DNA of 64,000 nt from Pelagomonas calceolata (lineage: Eukaryota > Sar > Pelagophyceae > Pelagomonadales > Pelagomonadaceae): assembly GCA_918797485.1 (NCBI GenBank), contig CAKKNE010000006.1, forward strand, positions 2,728,001 to 2,792,000, read 5' to 3'. Below are positions 9,560-18,581 of this stretch, piece by piece. Each line of letters begins with the position of its first letter. The first letter of the stretch is position 1. The notes beneath the pieces are model-generated. The model did no database searches, had not been told where the DNA came from, and was given only the letters and a program-made list of their open reading frames with translations. Both the position numbers and the translations under genes were made by a program.

Positions 9560-9773
9560 ATGTTGTAGTAAGTGTGGTTCTCTGTCTCGGTCCGTACCTA
9601 CCGGTAGGTGCGACGTCGCGGCGAAGGCGTGGGCCTCTTGTTGAGAGGGGTTTCTCAGGACGACTCTGCTGAAGAATGCGACTCCGGACTATCGTCTATG
9701 CTCCAGTAAGAAACAGGCATAGTTCTTAGTCACTTGAATACAGGCATTATTCTTAGTACACTCGTGAATAGGC

Positions 9774-10553
9774 CTAGAGCCCAACGACGACCCCGGCGAT
9801 CGCCGCCGCCGCGACGAGGGCAGCGCGGCGCGCCAGTACCGGCTTCGCCGCCCGCGCAACGGAGACGACGAGGACCAGCGACGCGACCGCCAGGGCGGCG
9901 CCGAGGGCCTGCTCGGTGAACGTGAAATCTTCTTCTTCTTCCGTGTCCTTGTCGTCGTTCCCGGTCTCCTCGGGCGCGCGGTCGCGGCGGCGCTGCGGGC
10001 CCCAGAACATTTGCTCAATACTGTCGGCCGAGCCCTCCGAGCCCTCCGGCGGCGTCGGCGGGAGCGAGAGGCCCTCGACGTCGAGGCCTAGCGCTTCTCT
10101 CTGCGTCTCCAAACGTTGCCGCAGTAAATCATCGCGCTCCACCGTGAGCGCTTCGACGACCGCGCGCAGCGCCTCGGTCTCGCCCTCGCGAGAGACGTCC
10201 TCGAGTTGCGGCACGCCTCCGATGCGCGCCGCCACGGCGCGCTGGACGGCCGGGTCCCGCGCGAGGTCCGCGCCGAGTCTGACGGCGCGCCGGGCCGCCT
10301 CGGACGCGAGGGCCTCGGCGGGGATCGTCTCGACGGCGGCCGGCGCGAGGATCTCCAGGCCGCCGTCGACGTCGACATCTCCGGGTTTCAAGCCAATTTC
10401 GAGCCAAGAGCCCGCGAGGGGGACCTCTGGCTCCTCGGACTCCGTCGGGCGGTCGCGCAACGCCTCAGTGCGGTCTCCGGCGGCCAGGCCTGCCAGAGCG
10501 GCGGCGCCGGCGGGCGCTAGGCGTCGGGCGGCTTGGCCGGCGGGCACGGACAT
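9774..10553 (-). CDS. Unrecognised protein with a C-terminal membrane region
   Basis: The protein is 259 aa from ATG 10553. Residues 1-185 are Ala/Glu-rich, with helical stretches and an acidic linker (NDDKDTEEEEDF). Two hydrophobic segments end the protein: LGAALAVASLVLVVSV and LVAAAAIAGVVVGL, separated by a basic turn. This suggests a tail-anchored or hairpin membrane protein. No catalytic motif is visible and no family is recognised. Its upstream region carries a palindromic element at 10790-10810. Confidence 0.6.
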   Translation of the reverse strand: MSVPAGQAARRLAPAGAAALAGLAAGDRTEALRDRPTESEEPEVPLAGSWLEIGLKPGDVDVDGGLEILAPAAVETIPAEALASEAARRAVRLGADLARDPAVQRAVAARIGGVPQLEDVSREGETEALRAVVEALTVERDDLLRQRLETQREALGLDVEGLSLPPTPPEGSEGSADSIEQMFWGPQRRRDRAPEETGNDDKDTEEEEDFTFTEQALGAALAVASLVLVVSVARAAKPVLARRAALVAAAAIAGVVVGL

Positions 10554-10789
10554 GATTTAAAAATCGGGGCGGCGGCGTATGAGAACTGAGGGCGTGCCGG
10601 GCGTACGGCAGGGCAAATTTCGAACGATCGTGCTCTGGCAGCTTTTTTAGCGTCTGAAGGGCCGATTTCGAGCGCCGCTTGCTTTGATTCTTCGCACACG
10701 TGTCAACCGAGTTGCTGGGAGTCTCGTCAAGTCTCGGTGGCCGCTGCAGGAGACGGCCTTGCGCTGTGCACTTTTGTCAGCATAATCAG

Positions 10790-10810
10790 GTAGCGTATCG
10801 ACATACTAGC
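10790..10810 (-). promoter_or_regulatory. Palindromic promoter element upstream of the 9774-10553 gene
   Basis: In minus sense it reads GCTAGTATGTCG then ATACGCTAC, 237 bp upstream of ATG 10553. It is the GTAT/ATAC variant that also occurs at 15494-15514. Confidence 0.55.
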
Positions 10811-10867
10811 CAAAAGAGAAGCTGCTCCATACGCTAGTTCTAGCACCGTAACAAGTAGAGAGTGCCC

Positions 10868-10888
10868 CATACGCCATCGACGCGACGC
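10868..10888. repeat. Intergenic copy of the introner core sequence
   Basis: CATACGCCATCGACGCGACG, nearly identical to segments in the sulfotransferase intron (2629) and kinase intron (8003) and to the copy at 39891. It lies 27 bp beyond the stop of the 10915-12174 gene, possibly in its 3' UTR. Confidence 0.6.
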
Positions 10889-10914
10889 ATCGCGAACAGG
10901 CACTCCCAAACACG

Positions 10915-12174
10915 CTACTTAACCACCCTATCCCACGACTTCGGCGCGTTCGCCCTCGCTTTGGGAGCGGTCTCGTCGCCCGTGACCCGCCGGATCTGGT
11001 TCTTGATGACGGTCTCGTAGCCTAATGACAAATCGTTCGCTTCGGAAGGGCGCCCCGTCCTTGTATCGGGATCCCAGACGCACAACGTGTCGAGCTGCTC
11101 GAATCTTGAATGAAACGGTGAAGTGGGGTCCACGGCGAACGGAACGTTGCACCAGCTCCAGTTCAGCGACGCCAACCAACTACCCCAGACAAACAGCGCG
11201 ATGGCGCCCCAGTAGGGCCCCGAGACGGCGGGCGGTGCCAGGAGCGGATTCACAACCTTCGGCTTTTGCGACGCGGTCCAGGGCGCCAGCACGGAGGCGG
11301 AGAACGGCTCCCCGGTCGTCCGGGTCTCGAGGGCCCTCGACAATTCGGCCGCCTCGCTCACGGTCCCAGCAGGTGGGAGAGCGTCCAGTGCCGCTTTAAG
11401 GCTCGCCTCGTCGGGAGCCGCACCTTCGCCCGTCGTCGCGTCTATAATACGACTCTTCGACGCGTCCAGCGCGACGGCCGCGAGCCTCGCTACTGCCGAG
11501 CGAGACCCCCCAAATCCTTGTTGCTTGGCCTTAGGGTCGGCCGCCGCCAAGGTTATGCTGCGCTCCGTGTCCACAACGGCCGCCGTTTGCGCGCGCATCG
11601 TGTCCACGTCGAGCCGGTAGTAGGGGCCGCCCTTCAATTCTCCTGTTCTCAATATTGTCGCAACAGCGTCGCCGCAGTTCTCGAGGCAGGCCGTCTCGGC
11701 CTCCGCCCACGCCTTCGACTCGTCGCCTATCAAAGCCAGCGCGTCGTTCGGCTTGCCGATGCGGCCGTAGAACACGACGTGCTGCGCGCCCGAGACCGCA
11801 GCAGCACTCACGAGGCTCGCGACGTCGTCGGCGTCCGGCGCCTCGTCCGTCGCGATCACCAGCGCGTCGACGGAGCCGCCCGCAAAGGGCCGCGCGTCGG
11901 CGGCGAGCGTGCGACCGTCGTCGTTCGTCGCCAGGAACAATTCCTCAGGTGCGAGCGCGGCGAGGTCGACGCCCGGTGCTCTTCTCAGTTCATTGCAGAC
12001 GCTGCGGCCCGTGAGGCAGCCGGCACCCGCGACGAGGACCACACGGTCGGAAGCCATCGCGACGACGGCGCAGCGACGGCGTGCGCGTGCTGGTCTGGCT
12101 CTGCGGTGCCCCAGAGGTGCACGCAGCGCCGCCGAGAGCACTGCAAATGCTGCGAGGCTGAAGAGCCGCATCAT
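10915..12174 (-). CDS. Plastid-targeted NmrA/atypical SDR-like Rossmann protein
   Basis: The protein is 419 aa from the double ATG at 12174. The N-terminus is a signal peptide (MMRLFSLAAFAVLSAALRAPLG) followed by an Arg/Ala-rich stretch, as in bipartite plastid targeting of algae with complex plastids; a Phe at the cleavage site is replaced by Leu. Residues about 44-260 form a Rossmann-like fold (VVLVAGAGCLTGRSV with a modified GxxGxxG; QHVVFYGRIG; VATILRTGELKGG), the pattern of NAD(P)-binding atypical SDRs. A hydrophobic C-terminal segment (YWGAIALFVWGSWLASL) could anchor it to a membrane. The substrate is unknown. Confidence 0.7.
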   Translation of the reverse strand: MMRLFSLAAFAVLSAALRAPLGHRRARPARARRRCAVVAMASDRVVLVAGAGCLTGRSVCNELRRAPGVDLAALAPEELFLATNDDGRTLAADARPFAGGSVDALVIATDEAPDADDVASLVSAAAVSGAQHVVFYGRIGKPNDALALIGDESKAWAEAETACLENCGDAVATILRTGELKGGPYYRLDVDTMRAQTAAVVDTERSITLAAADPKAKQQGFGGSRSAVARLAAVALDASKSRIIDATTGEGAAPDEASLKAALDALPPAGTVSEAAELSRALETRTTGEPFSASVLAPWTASQKPKVVNPLLAPPAVSGPYWGAIALFVWGSWLASLNWSWCNVPFAVDPTSPFHSRFEQLDTLCVWDPDTRTGRPSEANDLSLGYETVIKNQIRRVTGDETAPKARANAPKSWDRVVK

Positions 12175-12246
12175 TGCTAATTATTTGCGGTATGCGATGC
12201 AGCCGTAGGCTGTGGTATCCAGCAAAAGATTCGAGACAAAAGTTGT

Positions 12247-12269
12247 GCTAGCGTAGCATTGATGCTAGC
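12247..12269 (-). promoter_or_regulatory. Palindromic promoter element (divergent pair 12174/12365)
   Basis: GCTAGCGTAGCAT then TGATGCTAGC. It is 73 bp from ATG 12174 (minus) and 96 bp from ATG 12365 (plus), so it occupies most of the 190-bp shared promoter. The centre differs from the CTTACAG class, but the GCTAGCG/GCTAGC arms are kept. Confidence 0.5.
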
Positions 12270-12364
12270 GCTCTCAGACGCGTGCCGCGCGTGCCTAGCC
12301 GTACGCAACGCAGCAATAGCCAAACGGCAGTCGGACACCTTGAATGCTCATGCGAACCTAATAT

Positions 12365-13960
12365 ATGGCTCCACTGCGACTGCTGTGGTGTTTGTGCACG
12401 ATTCAGGCGAGTTTAAGACCCCACAACGCAGCGCCTCCAGGACCGACGCGTCCAGCAGCGCACGAGTCGTCATCCAGCCACGAAAAGCGGCTAAAGGAAG
12501 ACTCGCTTGGCTCAGTGTCGCGCCCTGCATTCTCAGCTTTCGCTTCTCTGCCGGGACCACCGACCGTCGCCGCGACACCGAAAACTGACCTCTCAAACGC
12601 GACCGAACCGTGCATTCTGACCGGTCTCGTCAACGCGTTCGAAGGCATCCCCGACGACCTCCTCACAAAAACCGGAGGTAAAGTGCGAGTCGACATCTGG
12701 CCCGTCGACGGCGGCCCGTGCCCGGCGAAGGACGGCGGAGTCATCATAGGACCCACTTTGGTTCCAGTGGCCGCGGACCGCGTGCTGCCGTTGCTGCGAG
12801 AGACGCAACGGGGCTACCACGCCTACATCCGCCACCTGGACCTCAACTCCTTCCCGGACGTCGCGGACCGCTTGCCGCTCAAGCGCGCGAAGCGGCTCTG
12901 CGGGCCCCGAATTAAGTCCGCCAACCTATGGCTCGGCGACGGCCGCGTGCAGTCGGCCGTGCACTGGGACGGCCACGACAACCTGTTGCTGCAGTTGGAA
13001 GGGCGGAAACGGGTCCTGCTGCTGCCGCCCGACGCCGTCTCGGTGCTCGGCTTTCGACGGTTCCAGTACCACGCCTGGTGCCTCTCATCGGACGAACTGG
13101 ATACGATTGGTCGCGGCGGATCTATGGCCCCGGCATTCTCTGAGCACGAGCATTGCAAGGCGGACGTGGAAAACCACTGCACCTTCGACGCTTTTCGTGC
13201 GACGGCGACATTACCGCCATCAATCGAAAGGCGAGCGTACCTCGCGGTCCTGGAACCAGGCCAGGCTTTATTTGTACCGGCATTATGGCACCACGCCGTG
13301 GCGAGCGAGCCAGATCCGGCTTCCGGTTTGAATTGCGCCGCGAACCTGTGGTTCGTCCTCGGAACTGCTGCCCACGACGCAGCTTTACGAAAGACGCCGG
13401 CCTGGCCCGAGGCGTTATTTTGCCTGGCGGCCGCGAAGCGCTCGCTCGGCGACCCGCGGGCCGCGGTTCAGGCGTACGAACGCGCTCTAAAGCTGCGGCC
13501 GGCGATGACCGACGCCAAGCACAACCTCGCGGCCGCCTTGGCCGAGGCCGGCGACCTCAAGGCCGCCGTGGCCCGGTTCGAAGCGAACGTCGGCGGCGAT
13601 GCAGCCGAGGAAGCGCGGCGGCTCTCCGGTTTAGGCGTTGTATATAAACGCCAAAATCGTCTTGAGGACGCCGCCGCCGCCTTCGACGCTAGTCTACAGC
13701 TCGTGGAGGACTCGCGGACGATGGTGTACCGGGGCAACGTCGCGGCGCTGCTGGGCGACCTTCCCGACGCGGAGCGGCGCCTCGCGGCGGCGGCGGCGGC
13801 GGCGTTGAAGCCCCGCGACAGGGCCGACGCCCTGAACTCGCGGGGCGTCGTCCTGGAAGCGCTCGATCGTCCTGGAGACGCTGCGGACTGCTACGACCGC
13901 GCGCTCGACGCGGTCCCGGGCCACGCGAAGGCGCGGGCGAACCGCGACGCGCTCCTCTAA
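12365..13960 (+). CDS. JmjC (cupin-8) oxygenase with C-terminal TPR repeats and signal peptide
   Basis: The protein is 531 aa from ATG 12365. A short hydrophobic leader (LRLLWCLCTIQASL) suggests entry to the secretory pathway or plastid. The JmjC/cupin-8 domain (about 70-325) contains the Fe(II) facial triad: HWDGHDN (HxD, near residue 199) and the distal His in ALFVPALWHHAV (near 308), with the RVLLLPPD strand between. Residues about 345-525 are TPR repeats (for example AVQAYERALKLRPAMTDAKHNLAAALAEAG and AADCYDRALDAVPGHAKARANR). It is probably a 2-oxoglutarate-dependent hydroxylase, with the TPRs holding the protein substrate. It converges on the next gene with 32 bp between stops. Confidence 0.8.
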   Translation: MAPLRLLWCLCTIQASLRPHNAAPPGPTRPAAHESSSSHEKRLKEDSLGSVSRPAFSAFASLPGPPTVAATPKTDLSNATEPCILTGLVNAFEGIPDDLLTKTGGKVRVDIWPVDGGPCPAKDGGVIIGPTLVPVAADRVLPLLRETQRGYHAYIRHLDLNSFPDVADRLPLKRAKRLCGPRIKSANLWLGDGRVQSAVHWDGHDNLLLQLEGRKRVLLLPPDAVSVLGFRRFQYHAWCLSSDELDTIGRGGSMAPAFSEHEHCKADVENHCTFDAFRATATLPPSIERRAYLAVLEPGQALFVPALWHHAVASEPDPASGLNCAANLWFVLGTAAHDAALRKTPAWPEALFCLAAAKRSLGDPRAAVQAYERALKLRPAMTDAKHNLAAALAEAGDLKAAVARFEANVGGDAAEEARRLSGLGVVYKRQNRLEDAAAAFDASLQLVEDSRTMVYRGNVAALLGDLPDAERRLAAAAAAALKPRDRADALNSRGVVLEALDRPGDAADCYDRALDAVPGHAKARANRDALL

Positions 13961-13992
13961 TGTGATTTTTGTAAAACACGACAACGTTACAT

Positions 13993-15225
13993 TCAGTATG
14001 GGGCGGGCGACGGCGAAGGCGTCACGACGGCTGCTGCGGCGCCGACGACGACGCGCTCCGCCTCTATCAAAACGCCATCGTCCTGGCGGCCGTAAGAAAC
14101 GCAGGCCCAGTCGTGCACCGCGTCGACGCCCAGCGCCGCGACGGGCGGCAATGCGCGCCTGTCCAGGAGCACCAGCCTCGCCCAAGCTCTCGAAGCATCC
14201 GCCAGCGCGGGCCTCAAAAACGGCGGCAGCGCGCTCGACGGAAGGGGCGCCTTCAGTGGCTTCTGAATCGCCGCCGACCTATCATGGGCGAAGCACGGCC
14301 CACCGTACCAGCGCGCCCAACTACCGTCGTCCCACCGCTCCTTGTGGGCGCACCACTCGAACGGCCGCCGCGCCGGCGTATGAGATGCGCCGAAGAAGAG
14401 GGAGAGACGCAGCTTCTCCCGCAGCGCGGCGCCGCCGTCCGCCTGCACCGACGAGAAATCGACAATGGTTACGTCCGGGGGCGCCTCCAGCAACGAGAGC
14501 GCGTCCAGGTGCTTCTCCAGAGCCGTCCAGCCGAGGCGCCAATCGACGATGCGCGCACACGCCGCCTCGTCCAAGTTACTAAGAGAGGCCATCTCCGTGC
14601 AGCGCACGTCCCCCAGAATCGATTCTTGGACATCCGGCCACAGGCAGAACGGGTGTAATAAACATAACCGTGCGGCGCCCTCTCCAAGTTGTGAGTAGTC
14701 CCGTTCACATTTCATGCGTCTCCAAGCATCGCGCCATTGAGTGGATGTGACGCGGCGGCCGTCGATAGATGAATCCTCCGGCGTGAAGTGTGGTGCTAAG
14801 GCGCCGCTGTCGACGCGGTCCAGCATCGACACGAGGCGGCTCTCGAGCTGCAGCCGCGGTTGGCGCACGACAACGACCCACCACCTCGCGATCGCGCTCC
14901 ACAGTTCGATCGTCGCGGGTAGAACCTTATTGGACACCTCCTTGACGAGGATCGTCGTCGCGTTGGTCGAGGCCTCCAAGACCGCGCGGAAGACCGGCTC
15001 GATCCTATTCGAGCCGTCCGGCAGTCCTAATAAACTGGGCTCGTTGACCTGGGCGTCGAAAGGTAAAGCTTCGTACAGGAAACGCTCCGTCGCCGTCGTG
15101 CCGCCGCGCGGTAATCCCAAGACAAAGACGATGCGTAGCGTGCCGGCGTCGGTGCGCTGCTTCAGGGCGCGGAAGGACGGCGCCTCGCTGGCTAGCTTTC
15201 TGGCGGCGGGCGTGAGGGTGTCCAT
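13993..15225 (-). CDS. Sulfotransferase-like protein
   Basis: The start is ATG 15225 (MDTLTPAARKL); the frame extends only to a GTG at 15240. The protein is 410 aa. The PAPS-binding P-loop is VLGLPRGGTTATERFL near residue 33, followed by acidic/Asn-rich NEPSLLGLPDGSN. VVVRQPRLQLESRLVS is the candidate 3'-phosphate-binding Arg/Ser segment. It lacks the transmembrane anchor of the sulfotransferase at 1577-3077 and is not closely similar to it. Unlike that gene it is intronless. The acceptor substrate is unknown. Confidence 0.7.
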   Translation of the reverse strand: MDTLTPAARKLASEAPSFRALKQRTDAGTLRIVFVLGLPRGGTTATERFLYEALPFDAQVNEPSLLGLPDGSNRIEPVFRAVLEASTNATTILVKEVSNKVLPATIELWSAIARWWVVVVRQPRLQLESRLVSMLDRVDSGALAPHFTPEDSSIDGRRVTSTQWRDAWRRMKCERDYSQLGEGAARLCLLHPFCLWPDVQESILGDVRCTEMASLSNLDEAACARIVDWRLGWTALEKHLDALSLLEAPPDVTIVDFSSVQADGGAALREKLRLSLFFGASHTPARRPFEWCAHKERWDDGSWARWYGGPCFAHDRSAAIQKPLKAPLPSSALPPFLRPALADASRAWARLVLLDRRALPPVAALGVDAVHDWACVSYGRQDDGVLIEAERVVVGAAAAVVTPSPSPAPY

Positions 15226-15493
15226 CTGGCTGCTCTTCACCCTGCCGCGCGTGTTGTTGCGGCGGCTACGTTGCTGCGGCTACGTTGTTGCGGCGGCTAA
15301 GAGCGTCGACCGTCCCGCGCGGCGTGGCAGCGATGCTGTCACAGCCCTTGGCTGATTTGGGGTCCTGTGGCCGCGGATTTCGAGCGCTGCAGGCACAGCT
15401 CGTGAACTGAGGCTCCAACGGCCTGGGGTCTCCTATTAATTGGCACGAGCGCAGCGATACAACCCGTGAAACGCTGCCCTGGGAAAAAGCTGA

Positions 15494-15514
15494 GCTAGCG
15501 TATGGACATACTAG
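15494..15514 (-). promoter_or_regulatory. Palindromic promoter element containing an upstream in-frame ATG
   Basis: In minus sense it reads CTAGTATGTCC then ATACGCTAGC. It lies 269 bp from ATG 15225 (minus) and 168 bp from ATG 15682 (plus). An ATG at 15502, in frame with the aminopeptidase, is part of the palindrome, which argues against it as the start codon. The rest of the 456-bp gap shows no gene. Confidence 0.55.
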
Positions 15515-15681
15515 AACACAAACAAAAACGCATCGAGGCGTTCATCGCTGCTAAAAACCAGCCCCGTTGGGCGCAAGCAGCGGCATTCGTGCTCCCGCGC
15601 TGCTGCCGATCATCTGAGACACGCGTCAGCTCTCCATCCACCAGCCTGCAGAGGCGATACAGCTGCACGCCAGTCGCAGCG

Positions 15682-16914
15682 ATGGCCGACGACGATAGCA
15701 AGACCGTCGAGGGCGCGCCACAAGTAGAAAACACCTGCGCCGGCTGCGGGTTACCGGCGAAGATGGCCTGCCCCCACTGCGTCAAAATCAAGGCCAGCGA
15801 GCCGCAAGACTTCTCCACTGATTATGGAGTGGCCTACTACTGCGCCCAGGACTGCTTCAAGAAGCACTGGAAGACGCATAAGGCGCAGCACAAGCCCTGG
15901 GCCGCCGCTGTGGAAATTGCTACACCATTACCAGGAGGCAACGAACGGATGCCATCCTGTTTCGACAACTACCAAGGCTGGACCGGTTCGTTGCGACCCT
16001 GGGCGCGGCCCGCCGTCGACGATACAAGGGCTAGATTATTGCGACTGCCGGCTTCGGTCCAGAAGCCGGACTACGCCGGTTCAGGGCAACCCTACTCCGA
16101 AATACTTGATAAGAGGAACCGGACCGCAAAAGTGTATACGCCGGAGCAAATCCAAGGTATTCGCAAGGCTTGTAAAATAGGGCGGGAGGTCTTAGATGCC
16201 GCGGGTCGAGCCGTGAAGGTCGGTGTCACGACCGCGGAAATCGACCGCGTGACGTATGAGGCGACGGTGTCAAGGGGAGCCTACCCCTCACCGCTCAACT
16301 ACTACAACTTCCCCTGTGCCGTGTGTACGTCCGTAAATGAAGTCATCTGTCATGGCATCCCGGACCTACGACCGTTGCGGGACGGCGACGTCGTCAACGT
16401 CGACGTCTCGGTGTTTTACCAGGGCTACCACGGCGACCTCAACGAGACCTTTGTCGTCGGTCAATGTTCCCCGCAGAATGTTGGGCTTGTGGAGACGGCG
16501 TTCCGGTGTTTAGAGGCGGGCGCGGCGTTGATACGACCCGGTACGATGTATAGGGATATAGGCTCAAATATTGAAAGAGTAGCAAAGAAGCGAGGCTGCC
16601 AGGTCGTCAAGACCTACTGCGGTCATGGGATTGGGGAATTATTTCACACGGCGCCGAACGTGCCGCACTACAGCAAGAACAAAGCTGTGGGAGTGATGAA
16701 GGCCGGCCACATCTTCACGATCGAGCCCATGATCAACCTGGGCGGGTGGCGCGACCGGACCTGGCCCGACGACTGGACGGCGGTGACGGCGGACGGGTCG
16801 AAGTCGGCGCAGTTCGAGCACACGTTTTTGGTGACCGAGGACGGCTACGAAATATTGACGATGCGCGACGGCGAGCCGCGGATGGCCTGGGACCTGACGA
16901 AGCAGCAGCGGTGA
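15682..16914 (+). CDS. Methionine aminopeptidase type 1
   Basis: The protein is 410 aa from ATG 15682 (MADDDSKTVEG). It removes the initiator Met from nascent cytosolic proteins. The N-terminal C6H2 zinc finger typical of eukaryotic MAP1 is present (CAGCGLPAKMACPHC ... YYCAQDCFKKHWKTHKAQHKPW). The catalytic domain (about 150-405) has all metal ligands in order: substrate His in NEVICHGIPD, Asp pair in VNVDVSVFYQGYHGDLNETF, His in CGHGIGELFH, Glu in FTIEPMI and Glu in AQFEHTFLVT. The in-frame ATG at 15502 would add 60 residues but lies in the promoter palindrome. Confidence 0.93.
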   Translation: MADDDSKTVEGAPQVENTCAGCGLPAKMACPHCVKIKASEPQDFSTDYGVAYYCAQDCFKKHWKTHKAQHKPWAAAVEIATPLPGGNERMPSCFDNYQGWTGSLRPWARPAVDDTRARLLRLPASVQKPDYAGSGQPYSEILDKRNRTAKVYTPEQIQGIRKACKIGREVLDAAGRAVKVGVTTAEIDRVTYEATVSRGAYPSPLNYYNFPCAVCTSVNEVICHGIPDLRPLRDGDVVNVDVSVFYQGYHGDLNETFVVGQCSPQNVGLVETAFRCLEAGAALIRPGTMYRDIGSNIERVAKKRGCQVVKTYCGHGIGELFHTAPNVPHYSKNKAVGVMKAGHIFTIEPMINLGGWRDRTWPDDWTAVTADGSKSAQFEHTFLVTEDGYEILTMRDGEPRMAWDLTKQQR

Positions 16915-17005
16915 GTAAACTTAGGTTCTAGTATGGGGCGCCACGGAGGGTGCCCGGTCGATATCTCGGTCGATCGATGCGACAGCACTGGCGGGTCTTT
17001 TTTGG

Positions 17006-18270
17006 CTAATCATCTTCAAATGTATTCGATCCCTGCCCCACGATGTATATCAAATTGAGCATCAGAGTGTACCAGATGAGATACGCAAAAAAACCGGCCA
17101 TTCCCCAGCCGAGCCCGCCGCACTTACTCCGGCCCGCTTTCGCACGCTGCAGGAACCTCACGACTATGGGCGGGACGGGGGCAAAAATGATTCCAAGTGA
17201 TTCGGGCCATCCCTGAGCCACGTAGGTACCAGAGACGCCAACGAACACCGTGCCAGGAATCGCGAGGACGCAGACGAGTTTGACGGCGTTTAGGATTCGT
17301 TCGTCGGCGTCCGTGACACGCACTCTTGCATTTTCTTCTGCCTCTTTGCGCGTGCGTTCGTCGAGACCGTGTCGAAATGCGAGGTCATCGATATCTAACA
17401 AAAAAACAACCGCCACGGTGTTCAGGCACACGTCCTTCACTCGACCGCCGTCATTCAGTACAAGCGCCACGACTGACAAGATTACGTTTGGAAGCATTAT
17501 ATAATACCGCGCAAAGTTCAGGCCACGTATGGCGAAGCGCCAGCCGCTGCTGACTTCTCGTCGCTCTGATACATCTCGCAAGGCGATCTCGCACAACATA
17601 GCATCACGTATCTCTGCAAACACGGCGAATGCGACGACCAGCGAAGCCAGGCCGAGGGTGAGCCAATCTTGAATCATCATCGAGTCGACTCGATCCCTCA
17701 CAGCGTCCCCATAGTGCTCGAAGCCTTTATCCGTCGTGCACGTGGCGCACATATTCTGGCTCCCTTTTTCGTCCCAGTAGCATTTTTCGGTCGAGTCGGC
17801 ATCGCAACAGTGCTCCCACTCACTTTCGCACCATTCGCACAGCCCCTCATCGCAGAAATTACCGCGGGGGCAATCTGAGTTTTCGCCTGTGCATTCAACC
17901 AGTGAGTTGGGCGGCAAAAGGTGATTATGCGCTGTTGTTCGCTGCACGTGCTTAAGTTAACCCCGATGGCGAATCCACTGGTGACGAAGCACTGCAGGAA
18001 TACAATTCCGATCGATATAGTTAGGAGCCCGTACTTGCGCCGCGGCGGCGTGTCCTCCCGAACAAGTCCGTAGTAAATCGTGGTCTGGTGGAGGCTGTGC
18101 GGCTCGCGCGTCGCGAGGCGGTGCAGCGTCGCACGTATCGTGTCTTCGTCAGGCGTCTTCGCGGGCGTGCGATTCGTGATCTCTTGGTCGCGCGGCGGCG
18201 CTGCCTTTGTCTCCTCGGCCTCCACATCCTTTTCTTCTGGAGCTACTTTACTCACGCTGCGGGCAGCCAT
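17006..18270 (-). CDS. Tandem Cys-rich multi-pass membrane protein, copy 1 (split by an intron)
   Basis: The exons are 18270-17943 and 17886-17006 (402 aa). Layout of this unrecognised family: a cytosolic N-terminus with LATREPHSLHQTTIYYGLVR; TM1 (KYGLLTISIGIVFLQCFVTSGFAIGV); a Cys-rich loop (CSENSDCPRGNFCDEGLCEWC ... CATCTTDKGFE); TM2 (QDWLTLGLASLVVAFAVFAEIRD); then about four more TMs with conserved GWRFAIRGLNFARYY, DGGRVKDVCLNTVAVVFLLDIDDLAF and DAVKLVC-like blocks. Splicing at TGC-A/GC-GAA restores CSENSDC, matching CSEHSDC/CSEHSEC of other copies. It is the only copy of five with an intron. Function unknown; the loop suggests an extracellular or lumenal receptor-like role. Confidence 0.75.
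17887..17942 (-). mobile_element. Paralogue-specific introner-type intron with GC-AG ends
   Basis: A 56-nt intron starting gcgaacaa and ending gaatgcacag; the next exon starts GCGAAAAC. The flanking octamers match at GCGAA, as a target duplication would, and the inner ends (CAGCGCATAATCACC versus CTGTGCATTCAACC in reverse) are inverted and similar. The other four tandem paralogues are uninterrupted here. No GT donor in the right phase was found, so a GC-AG boundary is the best model. Confidence 0.65.
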
Positions 18271-18581
18271 GCCCAGCCGTCGCGAGGCGTGGTCCCAGGC
18301 CTTCGGATTAATTGATTAGTCGTCGGCAGCATCTATGTAGCGCTCGCCAGCAGCGCTGCCCGCGGCGCCGCGCAAAATCCAGAGCATGAGCGCGTACCCT
18401 AATTGAATTGAATTGAGCAGGTGGAAGGGACGTCCTCTATGTCTATGTATATTCGAAAATCTTAAGAGTAGGGTCATGGGTAAGTCCCAGATAATCAGAC
18501 CCAGGAACCTGGCCAGAGCGCGCGCGGCCGAGTCCGATGCGACATCAGATCCGTCGACGTCGACGCGCGAAATCGCGTGAG
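18271..18581. other. Spacer between tandem copies 1 and 2, homologous to the spacer at 21.2-21.4 kb
   Basis: GATTAGTCGTCG then GCAGCATCT, the AT-rich ATTGAATTGAATTGA block and AGTAGGGTCATGGG then AGTCCCAGATAA recur in the same order at 21217-21416. The match is that of a duplicated unit containing one gene's 3' flank and the next gene's promoter. No gene is seen. Confidence 0.6.

Larger units (their letters stand above)
10554..10914. other. 361-bp intergenic region with a palindrome and an introner-core copy
   Basis: The region holds the promoter palindrome at 10790-10810 and, at 10868-10888, CATACGCCATCGACGCGACG, a stray copy of the sequence otherwise found inside introns. A CTAG-rich stretch at 10830-10846 may be a degenerate half palindrome. 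No gene is supported here. Confidence 0.5.

Noticed and set aside
15502-15681. N-terminal extension of methionine aminopeptidase
   Set aside because: The ATG lies in a recurrent promoter palindrome and the added residues match nothing; the start at 15682 is preferred.
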